Positions 1-6,041 of a stretch of 8,632 nt of DNA are shown piece after piece (the stretch's first letter is position 1; the number at the start of each line of letters is the position of its first letter). The position numbers and the translations under genes were made by a program. The DNA comes from Bacteriovoracales bacterium (GTDB lineage: Bacteria > Bdellovibrionota > Bacteriovoracia > Bacteriovoracales > Bacteriovoracaceae): NCBI GenBank assembly GCA_007117175.1, contig SKGZ01000040.1, positions 1 to 8,632 on the forward strand, read 5' to 3'. The notes under the pieces were generated by a model, which had not been told where the DNA came from, did not search any database, and was given only the letters and a program-made list of their open reading frames with translations.

Positions 1-1071
1 CAAGATTATAAATACCAAGCGTATCACGAATTTATCGGCCAGAGTGGTGTGGAGGATATTACCAATTTCTATATTGCTGGGGACACTGACTTTCTAAAAA
101 GAAATCAATTAAGCCTACCTATTCCTCTAGAGACTCTTAGAAATAATCTTGCTTTTATGCAAGAGCATGAATCGACAGTTTATCAATTAGAAGAAGAGTG
201 GTTTGACTTTCTTTTTGAAAAAGAAAACTCTAGAAGTCCTCAAAGTGTTGATCAAGACATTCATTTTCTTTTACGTGAAGCAGATCAATATTATAAAAAA
301 AATTATTCCGGGCGAAGAATTTCAATGGTTGCAATGCGATTCATCGTCGGGGGCAGTATGTGGGCTGTCTTTTCCTATCAGGCTGGAGTTCCCTTGTTCA
401 CTTCACTGATCAGTGGTTTCACCATGGGGGCAGTCTCAATGGCGGTGCAATTGTATCAAAAAGAATTTGGCCAGTTTTTAGTCACCAATGTAGCCACCGA
501 GAATATTAAATCTGTTTATAACCGAGTTTTTTTGAAGCGTGAATACACACCTAAAATCAAAGAGAGCTCATTTTTATCTTCAAAAGCAAAATACTATGTA
601 ATTGAAAGTAGTTTCTTGAGTATTAGCACTATTATGAAATTAATAAGTGGAGCCCCCATTGATAACTTAACTGATGAGGCTAAAAGAATTCTTAAAGTTG
701 CTGGTTTTAGTCTTGTAACCCAGGGACCAATCAATACTTCAGTGGCCAAAGAAGAAGTTCCTAAAATTCATGAAGGAGCTCGCAAGGGGGATCTTAAGGC
801 AGCCGCACAAGCTCGTTATCGCCTTGAAGCGCTAGGATTAGTCGCCAGTATAGTTTCAACTATTGCAGCTGGGGCGACTCTGTTTGAGTATCCCTTTGGA
901 CATTATGTCTATATGGCGATGCTGGCAGCTGGAGTTGGCAATCATATGCGAATCGCTCTTAAGTCCAATGACTACAGTCTGAAGACACTTTATTTGCAAA
1001 GCTTTAGTGGCAAAATAAAAAAAATAATGTCTGTTTTTCAATGCAGTTCCAAGCTTAAAAAGCCTAAGTAA
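1..1071 (+). CDS. Multi-pass membrane protein of unknown function, 5' end outside window
   Basis: The reading frame is open from base 1, so the gene begins upstream; the GTG at 49 is only an internal codon and there is no ribosome binding site before it. About 356 residues are visible (numbered from base 1). The first ~105 residues are soluble, acidic and aromatic-rich. Two adjacent hydrophobic segments follow (about 107-129 and 131-151, rich in Gly, Met, Ala and Ser), then a mostly polar stretch of about 125 residues, then a second hydrophobic pair (about 277-296 and 299-313) and a basic tail ending KKPK. Paired hairpin-like membrane segments suggest an inner-membrane protein, but I recognise no family or catalytic motif. 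The stop overlaps the 3' end of the convergent gene 1038-1442 by 34 bp. Existence of the gene is well supported by the long open frame; its function is unknown. Confidence 0.8.
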   Translation, partial: QDYKYQAYHEFIGQSGVEDITNFYIAGDTDFLKRNQLSLPIPLETLRNNLAFMQEHESTVYQLEEEWFDFLFEKENSRSPQSVDQDIHFLLREADQYYKKNYSGRRISMVAMRFIVGGSMWAVFSYQAGVPLFTSLISGFTMGAVSMAVQLYQKEFGQFLVTNVATENIKSVYNRVFLKREYTPKIKESSFLSSKAKYYVIESSFLSISTIMKLISGAPIDNLTDEAKRILKVAGFSLVTQGPINTSVAKEEVPKIHEGARKGDLKAAAQARYRLEALGLVASIVSTIAAGATLFEYPFGHYVYMAMLAAGVGNHMRIALKSNDYSLKTLYLQSFSGKIKKIMSVFQCSSKLKKPK

Positions 1072-1442
1072 TCATTATAATGGTCAAATCGATCAAGATT
1101 GATTTTGACTTTCTTAAAGTTGGGTAAGTGTGTCTCTAATTGCTTCCAATGAACACAAGGACTTTCTTGGTAGAAGTTTTCTTTTTCTTCTTCCATTAAC
1201 CAAATCAATTTTTTGCGGGGCTCACTTATCTCATGCCAAAAGTATAAAAGCTGTTCAGCATTTTTTTCACTTAAAACTCCACTAAAGATAAGACAGCGCG
1301 CCTGAGTGAGCGGTAGGCGAAACTTCTTAGCAACTTGTTTTGCACTATGGTGTCGCAAGAAAAGACGCATCAAGTCATAAAGCAGAGGATCAGTTCCTAG
1401 GTGATGGGGGCGAATTTGTTTTTGCCAAGCAGTTTTTGCCAT
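1038..1442 (-). CDS. Small hypothetical protein with possible helix-turn-helix (134 aa)
   Basis: This basic, histidine-rich cytoplasmic protein has no signal peptide or membrane segment. Residues about 33-52 (SAKQVAKKFRLPLTQARCLI) have the spacing and hydrophobic pattern of a helix-turn-helix (Ala at turn -5, Leu after the turn), so DNA binding is possible; this is pattern inference, not a family match. The rest (WLMEEEKENFYQ and a C-terminal half rich in aromatics) is unrecognised. ATG at 1442 is the start: a perfect TATAAT (minus strand, 1454 to 1449) places transcription start on that A, and there is no Shine-Dalgarno, which fits a leaderless mRNA. The 3' end overlaps the convergent membrane-protein gene by 34 bp, and its promoter is back to back with the tRNA-Leu promoter. 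I think it is a real gene because of the consensus -10 and because it is the only gene-sized frame here. Confidence 0.6.
   Translation of the reverse strand: MAKTAWQKQIRPHHLGTDPLLYDLMRLFLRHHSAKQVAKKFRLPLTQARCLIFSGVLSEKNAEQLLYFWHEISEPRKKLIWLMEEEKENFYQESPCVHWKQLETHLPNFKKVKINLDRFDHYNDYLGFLSLELH
1083..1115 (+). terminator. Possible weak intrinsic terminator hairpin
   Basis: Eleven bases after the stop of the membrane-protein gene, 1083-1109 forms an imperfect hairpin: GTCAAATCGAT pairs with ATTGATTTTGAC around a CAAG loop, with one G-T pair and one bulged T. It is followed by TTTCTT. The stem is AT-rich and the U-tract is interrupted, so termination would be weak. The element lies inside the 3' coding part of the convergent gene, so it may be chance. 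Confidence 0.3.
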
Positions 1443-1448
1443 GAAAAA

Positions 1449-1476
1449 ATTATAGCTTTTTTATTCCAAATTGAAA
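1449..1476 (-). promoter_or_regulatory. Sigma-70-type promoter with perfect -10, predicted leaderless
   Basis: On the minus strand TATAAT lies at 1454-1449, with a weak -35-like TTTCAA at 1476-1471 (16-bp spacer, 3 of 6 matches). Counting the hexamer as -12 to -7 puts +1 at 1442, the A of the ATG of the 134-aa gene. Confidence 0.5.
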
Positions 1477-1486
1477 TAGAGTGGGA

Positions 1487-1515
1487 TTGACAGAATTGGT
1501 CAAGACAAAGATGAT
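1487..1515 (+). promoter_or_regulatory. Promoter of tRNA-Leu
   Basis: A perfect -35 TTGACA (1487-1492) is followed after 17 bp by GATGAT (1510-1515, 4 of 6 matches to TATAAT). Transcription would begin near 1522, about 10 nt before the mature tRNA 5' end, a normal arrangement for a stable-RNA gene. The spacing and perfect -35 make this convincing despite the weaker -10. Confidence 0.6.
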
Positions 1516-1531
1516 AAACAGATAATTTTCG

Positions 1532-1621
1532 GCCCGGGTGGTGGAATTGGTAGACACAAGGGATTTAAAATCCCTCGTTGTGAGTAACGACGTGCGAGTT
1601 CAAGTCTCGCCCTGGGCACCA
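1532..1621 (+). tRNA. tRNA-Leu(UAA), with encoded CCA
   Basis: A complete class II (long variable arm) cloverleaf can be drawn. The acceptor stem GCCCGGG (1532-1538) pairs with CCTGGGC (1611-1617) with one G-T pair. The anticodon stem AGGGA/TCCCT (1559-1563 and 1571-1575) encloses the loop TTTAAAA, giving anticodon TAA at 1566-1568, which reads UUA leucine codons. The variable arm CGTT/AACG and the T stem GCGAG/CTCGC around TTCAAGT are intact. The discriminator is A1618, as expected for leucine tRNAs, and CCA is encoded at 1619-1621. The D-arm has the usual GGTGGAATTGGTAGAC pattern. A run of six T follows at 1627-1632 without its own hairpin and may help termination. The tRNA stands alone, with a secreted-protein gene 72 bp downstream on the same strand. 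Confidence 0.97.
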
Positions 1622-1663
1622 CTTGATTTTTTATCCCAATATATGTTATTGTCTCTGCGCTAT

Positions 1664-1676
1664 TGTCATAATGACA
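1664..1676 (+). promoter_or_regulatory. 13-bp palindrome over possible -10, candidate operator
   Basis: TGTCAT, one A, then ATGACA form a perfect 6-1-6 inverted repeat just upstream of the Shine-Dalgarno (AGGAG, 1683-1687) of the secreted-protein gene. CATAAT (1667-1672), a 5-of-6 match to a -10, lies inside it, so a bound protein would block that promoter. No good -35 is visible (TGTTAT at 1644 is poor). Operator function is inference. Confidence 0.35.
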
Positions 1677-1693
1677 TTGCATAGGAGTACAAA

Positions 1694-2089
1694 ATGATTA
1701 ATTTAAGATTTTTATTATTGTTGATGAGTCTGTTGAGCTTTACTTCACTGAAAGCACAGGCACAATGCCAGCGATGTACTCCCCCACAAAATTTCTTTCT
1801 TTTTTGTCACTCTTTTAAAGACTATGTTGAAGACCTTGGGGTCATGGTGATCACGGTCACCACTTCTCAGGCCTGGAGCAATCAGGGAAAACTTCGTCAG
1901 TTTTCCACGGATGAAAAACGCACTTTAGCTGAAATGGCAAGAAGAGCTCAGATGTATGAGTCTGCAGAAAATAGTTACGAGTTGATAGTGAGCAAGAGCA
2001 TTGTTGAGCATTACAAAGATCTAGAGAAAATCGGCTTTATTCACGCTCCTAGCTTTCAAGCTTGGTGCGATATTAATCTGAACTATTAG
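1694..2089 (+). CDS. Small secreted protein with four cysteines (131 aa)
   Basis: The N terminus (basic Arg5, a Leu-rich core at residues 6-19, then KAQA before Gln24) is a classical Sec signal peptide with likely signal peptidase I cleavage after Ala23. The lipobox pattern is absent although Cys25 is near. The mature protein of about 108 residues starts with a CQRC motif (Cys25, Cys28), has Cys38 and ends with Cys125, so it could form two disulfides in the periplasm. The middle (about 67-110) is charged and probably helical. I recognise no family. The start is secure: AGGAG lies six bases before the ATG. It may be transcribed from a promoter under the palindrome at 1664-1676 or by readthrough from the tRNA. 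The NuoD-like gene follows 21 bp later on the same strand and could be cotranscribed. Confidence 0.8.
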   Translation: MINLRFLLLLMSLLSFTSLKAQAQCQRCTPPQNFFLFCHSFKDYVEDLGVMVITVTTSQAWSNQGKLRQFSTDEKRTLAEMARRAQMYESAENSYELIVSKSIVEHYKDLEKIGFIHAPSFQAWCDINLNY

Positions 2090-2110
2090 TCAATCTCCTA
2101 AGACTTAGCT

Positions 2111-3325
2111 ATGCTATTGGGGATGAGTAAAATTCAAACCCCTTTTGGCGAGCAACACTTGCGTCAGACAGTCACTGATGGGCAAGGCCCTAAGGCTCAT
2201 TTTCTAAGTGTCCATCAAGGGATACATTCAGAGGGTTGGTTGCATCTTCCGGCTCGAAAATTCTTATTTCTAAAATTTGCTCAAGCCCATGAAAAAGCTC
2301 AAGAAAATCTTGAGCCTATTGGTGATTGGCAATTAGGTCCACTCGATGAACAAAATCCCAGTGGAGTTTGCTGGAGTCTTAAAATCAATAGATCAAAAAT
2401 TCAGGGGATCAGCTATCAGCAAAATCATCATTCGCTAGCTATTCAATCACTCTTACAAAGCGCACAGAGTTTTGAAGAGATTGAGAAAAAATTATTATTT
2501 TTTCATTCTGAGCAAGGATGTTTTTATTTGGATTCACTTCGCAAAAGCTTGCTTTTACTTTCAAATCATCAAATTGATGAAAAGATTCAACTGACTCAAA
2601 TCTTTGAATTGGAAAAGGCCAGAACCTTACTTCATTTAAAGTCTCTTTATGGTCTTTGTCAGTACTTTGGGCAAGAAAAGGAAATGAGAGAGATTGATTT
2701 AATGATTGAGGTCTTGAAAAAAATCAAGTCTGACTTTTTACCACAAATGGATCATCGGGTCATGCCTACTTGGCAAAGGCTGCAAATCAAGTTTGAGAAT
2801 ATGCAAAAAAGATATGTGGAGTTTTCACAGCGCTTCATTGATCCATCTGAAATATCTCAATCCGGCTTGAATGGTATTTTCTTAAGAGTTTGCGGCTATA
2901 ATATTGACCTTCGTTACCACTACCAAGATTTCTATGCTCAATTACTGACTCCCAAGGTCTTTGTGGGGTTGGATGGTCATCTCGCTGATTTATTGAGTGC
3001 TCGCTGTTTTGAGATTGCTCAATCTTTAGAGATCTTACGGGCCTATTTCCCTTATACTTCTAAAGAAAGTCATTATTTTCCCTACCAACAGGTGATTCAA
3101 AGTCTTCAAAATCCAGTTGAGCAATTACCAATTGTCCCCATCGAAACACCAAGTGGATGGGTCAGTTTACACTTTGAATTGGACAATGACGGCCTTATTA
3201 AGAATGTTGAGCTTAATAGCTGTGATCATTTACCTTTTATCAGTCAATGGGTGATTGGTAAACCTGTTCACCAACTGACTCTTTTGCAGTGGTTAATGGG
3301 GACCTTGAATATTCAGGTTAATTAA
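2111..3325 (+). CDS. Diverged NuoD/[NiFe]-hydrogenase-large-subunit-like protein (404 aa)
   Basis: From about residue 75 onward the protein follows the landmarks of the complex I 49-kDa subunit (NuoD) in order. LGP..(6)..GV (75-86) and the strand to Ile97 match the MGPQHP-HGV start. FELEKARTLLHLKSL (165-179) matches the ELxRIxxHLLxL helix. GLNGIFLRVCGYNIDLR (252-268) matches GxxGxxLRxxGxxxDLR, and the helix to Leu309 fits the DRxxxRxxExxxSLxI region. IETPSGWVSLHFELDNDG (344-361) and LLQWLMGTLNIQ (391-402) match the C-terminal PxGE and ADxxxIxGSLDIV blocks. Lost are the His residues of the GPQHP loop, known to line the quinone site, the GYLHRG motif, and the GARMHHNYFR-like block. The first ~74 residues are unrecognised. 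A relative lacking quinone chemistry is inferred. No nuo neighbours are seen. ATG 2123 is an alternative start: TAGTCA-17-TATGCT (2087-2115) would make it nearly leaderless. Neither start has a Shine-Dalgarno. Confidence 0.7.
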   Translation: MLLGMSKIQTPFGEQHLRQTVTDGQGPKAHFLSVHQGIHSEGWLHLPARKFLFLKFAQAHEKAQENLEPIGDWQLGPLDEQNPSGVCWSLKINRSKIQGISYQQNHHSLAIQSLLQSAQSFEEIEKKLLFFHSEQGCFYLDSLRKSLLLLSNHQIDEKIQLTQIFELEKARTLLHLKSLYGLCQYFGQEKEMREIDLMIEVLKKIKSDFLPQMDHRVMPTWQRLQIKFENMQKRYVEFSQRFIDPSEISQSGLNGIFLRVCGYNIDLRYHYQDFYAQLLTPKVFVGLDGHLADLLSARCFEIAQSLEILRAYFPYTSKESHYFPYQQVIQSLQNPVEQLPIVPIETPSGWVSLHFELDNDGLIKNVELNSCDHLPFISQWVIGKPVHQLTLLQWLMGTLNIQVN

Positions 3326-3977
3326 TCAGTGAATAAGAGTCTTGAGTGAAATCGCATTCATTGGTGAGCCAATTGATAAAATGCTTGCGAGTTAGATGAT
3401 GGGCCCCAAAACGCATTAAGGTGGGGGTGACCATTTGGCAATCAAGATAGCGTATTTGCTGCTTTTGTAATTTTTGTTGCAGGTAAGCCAAGCAAGCCTT
3501 AGCTGCGTGATCCTTAAAATAGAACATGGATTCACCAGAAAAAAAGTTTCCTAGACAAACTCCGTAGAGACCTCCGCACAATTGTCCATCTAGATAAGCT
3601 TCGATGCAATAGGCCTTTTGCATCTCAAACAATTGGCAATAAGCATTGATCAGTGCTCTTGTGATCCATGTTGCGCCTGAGTTTTCACGGTGATGGTGAT
3701 AACAGTGGCCAATAATGGTGGGAAAGTCTTGGTTGACTCGAATCTCATAGGGATATTTCTTTAAGTCTTTTTTGAGGTTACGAGAATAGCGAATGTCCTC
3801 ACAGGGAAGCACTCCTCTAGGATCAGGGCTAAACCAAGTGATTGGCGCATCCTCTGAATAGGGCCAGGGAAAAATTCCATTTTGATAGGCCTGGATTAAT
3901 AGCTCGGTATCAATGCTCTGGCTGATGGCCAATAGACCTTCTTCATTAGCACTTTCAACTGGAGGGAAGGGATTCAT
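3318..3977 (-). CDS. aat: Leucyl/phenylalanyl-tRNA-protein transferase
   Basis: Aat transfers Leu or Phe from aminoacyl-tRNA to proteins with an N-terminal Lys or Arg, marking them for ClpS/ClpAP degradation in the cytoplasm. Family signatures are present in order: FPPVESAxxxGLLA (4-17), LLIQAYQNGIFPW (26-38), WFSPDPRGVL (48-57), TWIT (103-106), GGLYGVCLGNFFSGESMF (135-152) with Glu149 matching the conserved GESMF glutamate, and LDCQ (178-181) with Asp179. The 219-residue length is slightly below the E. coli protein. The ATG overlaps the stop of the upstream arginase-family gene as ATGA, so translation is probably coupled; the ribosome binding site (AGAAG) is weak. It is the last gene of a three-gene minus-strand operon. 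Its TAA and that of the convergent NuoD-like gene share the palindrome TTAATTAA. Conserved sites look intact, so it should be active. Confidence 0.95.
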   Translation of the reverse strand: MNPFPPVESANEEGLLAISQSIDTELLIQAYQNGIFPWPYSEDAPITWFSPDPRGVLPCEDIRYSRNLKKDLKKYPYEIRVNQDFPTIIGHCYHHHRENSGATWITRALINAYCQLFEMQKAYCIEAYLDGQLCGGLYGVCLGNFFSGESMFYFKDHAAKACLAYLQQKLQKQQIRYLDCQMVTPTLMRFGAHHLTRKHFINWLTNECDFTQDSYSLIN

Positions 3978-5047
3978 GCTTCTAGATTGCCAATCATTTG
4001 CTCTAAGATCAATTGCGCCCAGCTGAGAGTCTCATCATTTTCTTTGGCCAGCGGAGGAGCCACCTCCACCAGATCAGCGGCTGTGATCACCAGATCAGAA
4101 GCTTTAAGAGTTTGCAAGATTTGAATGATTTCATGGGGAAAAAGACCATTGGCCTCGGCAGTGCCGGTGGCACTGGCGTATTCACTATCCAGAGCATCAA
4201 TATCCACACTGAGGTAAAGTTCTTGCACACCTAGTTTTTCAAAGTGCTCAAGAATCTGGGCTTGGGCCCAGTCCAAACCCTTGTGGCGAAATTCATTGGC
4301 CCAGATTTGTCTTAAGCCGAGATTTTGTTGCCAGTATTGCTGATTTTGAGCAGAAGAGCGAATTCCCACTTGTAATAAATGCTGAGCCGAGTGTAATTCT
4401 GCCAGAGCGTGATAGGCCCAAGTGGCAAAACAGTGTTGAATTCCCAGCCTTTGCGGCATAAGGTCAGTGTGGGCATCAAAGTGAAGAATGCCTAATTTTT
4501 TTTTCTCTCTTTTTTTTCGTTTCAACCAGCCATGCACGATTGGATAGCTTAAGGAATGATCTCCTCCCAGAGTGAGTAGTGGCTGATCTGGATAGTCTTG
4601 AAAAAAAGCAGCGGCAATAGTTTTGAGGATACTTAATGGAGCAACGGGAAGTTGATCTCTCAACTCTTGAGGGTAGCGCTCCATGGCAATTCTTTGCTTG
4701 GTTTGCTCTGAGGTGTCTTCATCACTGAGCAGTTGTGGGATCACTGCTACATCCCCCAGATCACACAGATTTTTAGATTGAATGAGCTGTCTTAAGTATA
4801 ATGGCCCCCAATTTGATCCCCGAGTAATGGCAGCACCGGTATCACAAGGATAGCTTAAGAGTGCTAAATTTTTTGTGCCCAATTGATCTTTTAATTGCTG
4901 CTTCCAACGTTGCTCTACAATGTCAGCCTGATTACTTTGGTATAAGGTCTTTTGCAATTGCTCTTTGCGTTCTTTGCCGTTAGAAACAGTGTGAATTCCC
5001 GAGCCAGGAGGAGAGAGTAGGTGAGCTGCTAATGTTAAAAAGTCCAT
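3974..5047 (-). CDS. Arginase/agmatinase/formimidoylglutamase-family metallohydrolase
   Basis: This is a ureohydrolase-fold enzyme with a two-manganese site that hydrolyses a guanidino or formimino group. All six expected metal ligands are visible: His164 in GGDHS, Asp191, His193 and Asp195 in HFDAHTD, and Asp282 and Asp284 in SVDIDALD. Glu328 (DLVEVAPP) matches the conserved C-terminal glutamate, and His205 fits the substrate-side histidine. The loop after the last ligands reads DALDSEYASATGT where most relatives have DPxxxPGTGTPxxGG, so both prolines and the Gly are lost and specificity cannot be named. At 357 residues it is longer than typical (about 300-320), with an N-terminal ~60-residue lead. 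Start ATG 5047 abuts the TAA of the dehydrogenase gene; GGAG 11 bases upstream lies inside that gene. A Lys-rich stretch at 176-184 is encoded by T8 and T9 tracts. Confidence 0.9.
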   Translation of the reverse strand: MDFLTLAAHLLSPPGSGIHTVSNGKERKEQLQKTLYQSNQADIVEQRWKQQLKDQLGTKNLALLSYPCDTGAAITRGSNWGPLYLRQLIQSKNLCDLGDVAVIPQLLSDEDTSEQTKQRIAMERYPQELRDQLPVAPLSILKTIAAAFFQDYPDQPLLTLGGDHSLSYPIVHGWLKRKKREKKKLGILHFDAHTDLMPQRLGIQHCFATWAYHALAELHSAQHLLQVGIRSSAQNQQYWQQNLGLRQIWANEFRHKGLDWAQAQILEHFEKLGVQELYLSVDIDALDSEYASATGTAEANGLFPHEIIQILQTLKASDLVITAADLVEVAPPLAKENDETLSWAQLILEQMIGNLEA

Positions 5048-6004
5048 TTAAATTAATTCTCCATGGTGATAGCGCTCAGAGAGCAAGTCTTTTTTATATT
5101 TGTCTTGAAAGCTTTGGGGACAGTGAAAAAAATCAGCAATCACTTGGCCATTCCATTGAATGACTGCCTCTTCTAATGATTGGGAGTAACCGGCCAGGTG
5201 CGAACTCTTGTGAATATTACTCAGCTTTTTTAACTCAGCTGAAAAAGGCTCAGGATCAAAAACATCTAAGTAAGCATGAAAATCAGCATGGGTTTCAGCG
5301 TGTTGCCATAAACTTGCTTGATCAATTAATTTTCCTCTAGCCGCATTGATAAGAATACATTTTCTTGGCAGTTTTTGTAGCAAGCGAGCATTGATCATTT
5401 TCTCATTCTTAACATTGAGACTACAGGCCAAAATCACAGCATCATAATGAGCAAGATTCACATCCTTCTCACTCATCAAAAGATGTTCAGCTTGCTGATA
5501 GGGATCAATAATATCAGGCTGATGATTCATGGCCTTAAGACTTTTTTCTAATAATTGCCCCACATGACCATACCCCCAAATCAGTATTTTAAGTTCTTGC
5601 ATTAAAAGACGAGGCCATCGCCTTTCAATTTGCCATTGATCTTGTTCAGGCAGCTTTTGAAAGTGCTGAATAAGGGCACTGAGGATATACTGGTGCACCG
5701 CTTGAGCTCTTAATTGGTTGCCTAAAATAATAGGTGTGCCAGTGGGAAAATCTGCTTGTTTGAGATTCTCATAGCCAGAGTTAGGGTGCAGCACTAATTG
5801 AGTTTTTTGACAGATCTGTGGATCAATGTCTCGGGAATCAGTAGAGGTGATCAAAATCAGCGGCACTTTCGAATCCCTTGCTTGTTTTGCACAACAGGTG
5901 TATTGAAGATTGCCATTGATTTTTTGTAATTGCGTCATCTCTTTTTGTTGAAACTCAGAGCTGAAATAACTTGAAGTGTTGACTCGATAGATTAAAGACT
6001 TCAT
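5048..6004 (-). CDS. D-isomer-specific 2-hydroxyacid dehydrogenase family protein
   Basis: This NAD(P)-dependent oxidoreductase converts a D-2-hydroxyacid to a 2-oxoacid or the reverse; the substrate is unknown. The split catalytic domain is at about 1-100 and 275-318. HPNSGYENL (73-81) corresponds to the family's GxGxDNID element. The Rossmann domain carries GYGHVG (144-149), with Asp167 at the end of the second strand favouring NAD. The catalytic triad is complete: Arg223 in NAARGKLID, Glu252 in DVFDPEP and His269 in SSHLAG. It resembles phosphoglycerate or erythronate-phosphate dehydrogenases in layout but lacks their extra C-terminal domains, so I give no symbol. The C-terminal tail (about 300-318) is charged. 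It is the first gene of the operon with the ureohydrolase and aat, and its stop directly abuts the next ATG. Its ATG at 6004 has no Shine-Dalgarno, and a TATAGT hexamer sits just upstream. Confidence 0.9.
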   Translation of the reverse strand: MKSLIYRVNTSSYFSSEFQQKEMTQLQKINGNLQYTCCAKQARDSKVPLILITSTDSRDIDPQICQKTQLVLHPNSGYENLKQADFPTGTPIILGNQLRAQAVHQYILSALIQHFQKLPEQDQWQIERRWPRLLMQELKILIWGYGHVGQLLEKSLKAMNHQPDIIDPYQQAEHLLMSEKDVNLAHYDAVILACSLNVKNEKMINARLLQKLPRKCILINAARGKLIDQASLWQHAETHADFHAYLDVFDPEPFSAELKKLSNIHKSSHLAGYSQSLEEAVIQWNGQVIADFFHCPQSFQDKYKKDLLSERYHHGELI

Positions 6005-6012
6005 GGTATAAG
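5984..6012 (+). promoter_or_regulatory. Promoter of map, nearly leaderless
   Basis: TCGATA (5984-5989, 4 of 6 matches), a 17-bp spacer and TATAAG (6007-6012, 5 of 6) place +1 near 6019, two bases before the map ATG. The -35 lies inside the divergent dehydrogenase gene. There is no Shine-Dalgarno before map. Confidence 0.45.
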
Positions 6013-6013
6013 A

Positions 6014-6041
6014 ACTATAAATGATTAAGATAAAGTCTGAA
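6014..6041 (-). promoter_or_regulatory. Promoter of the dehydrogenase-ureohydrolase-aat operon, nearly leaderless
   Basis: On the minus strand TATAGT (6019-6014, 5 of 6 matches) has TTCAGA (6041-6036, 4 of 6) 16 bp upstream. Transcription start is predicted near 6007, leaving a leader of about 3 nt before the ATG at 6004. The -35 lies inside map. Confidence 0.45.

Noticed and set aside
203..409. A 68-codon + strand frame inside the membrane-protein gene
   Set aside because: It is a shadow in another frame of a longer, well-supported gene, with low-complexity Phe/Lys/Ile content from AT-rich codons.
856..1041. A 61-codon minus-strand frame opposite the membrane-protein 3' end
   Set aside because: No ribosome binding site and no protein-like pattern; it is antisense of a real coding frame.
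1500..1682. A 60-codon minus-strand frame opposite the tRNA with RARLELARR and NPLCLPIPPPGP
   Set aside because: This is the well-known false translation of the antisense of a tRNA gene; the tRNA-Leu on the + strand explains the sequence.
4013..4234. A 73-codon + strand frame opposite the ureohydrolase C-terminal part
   Set aside because: The minus strand here encodes the conserved metal-ligand region, so this frame is a shadow.
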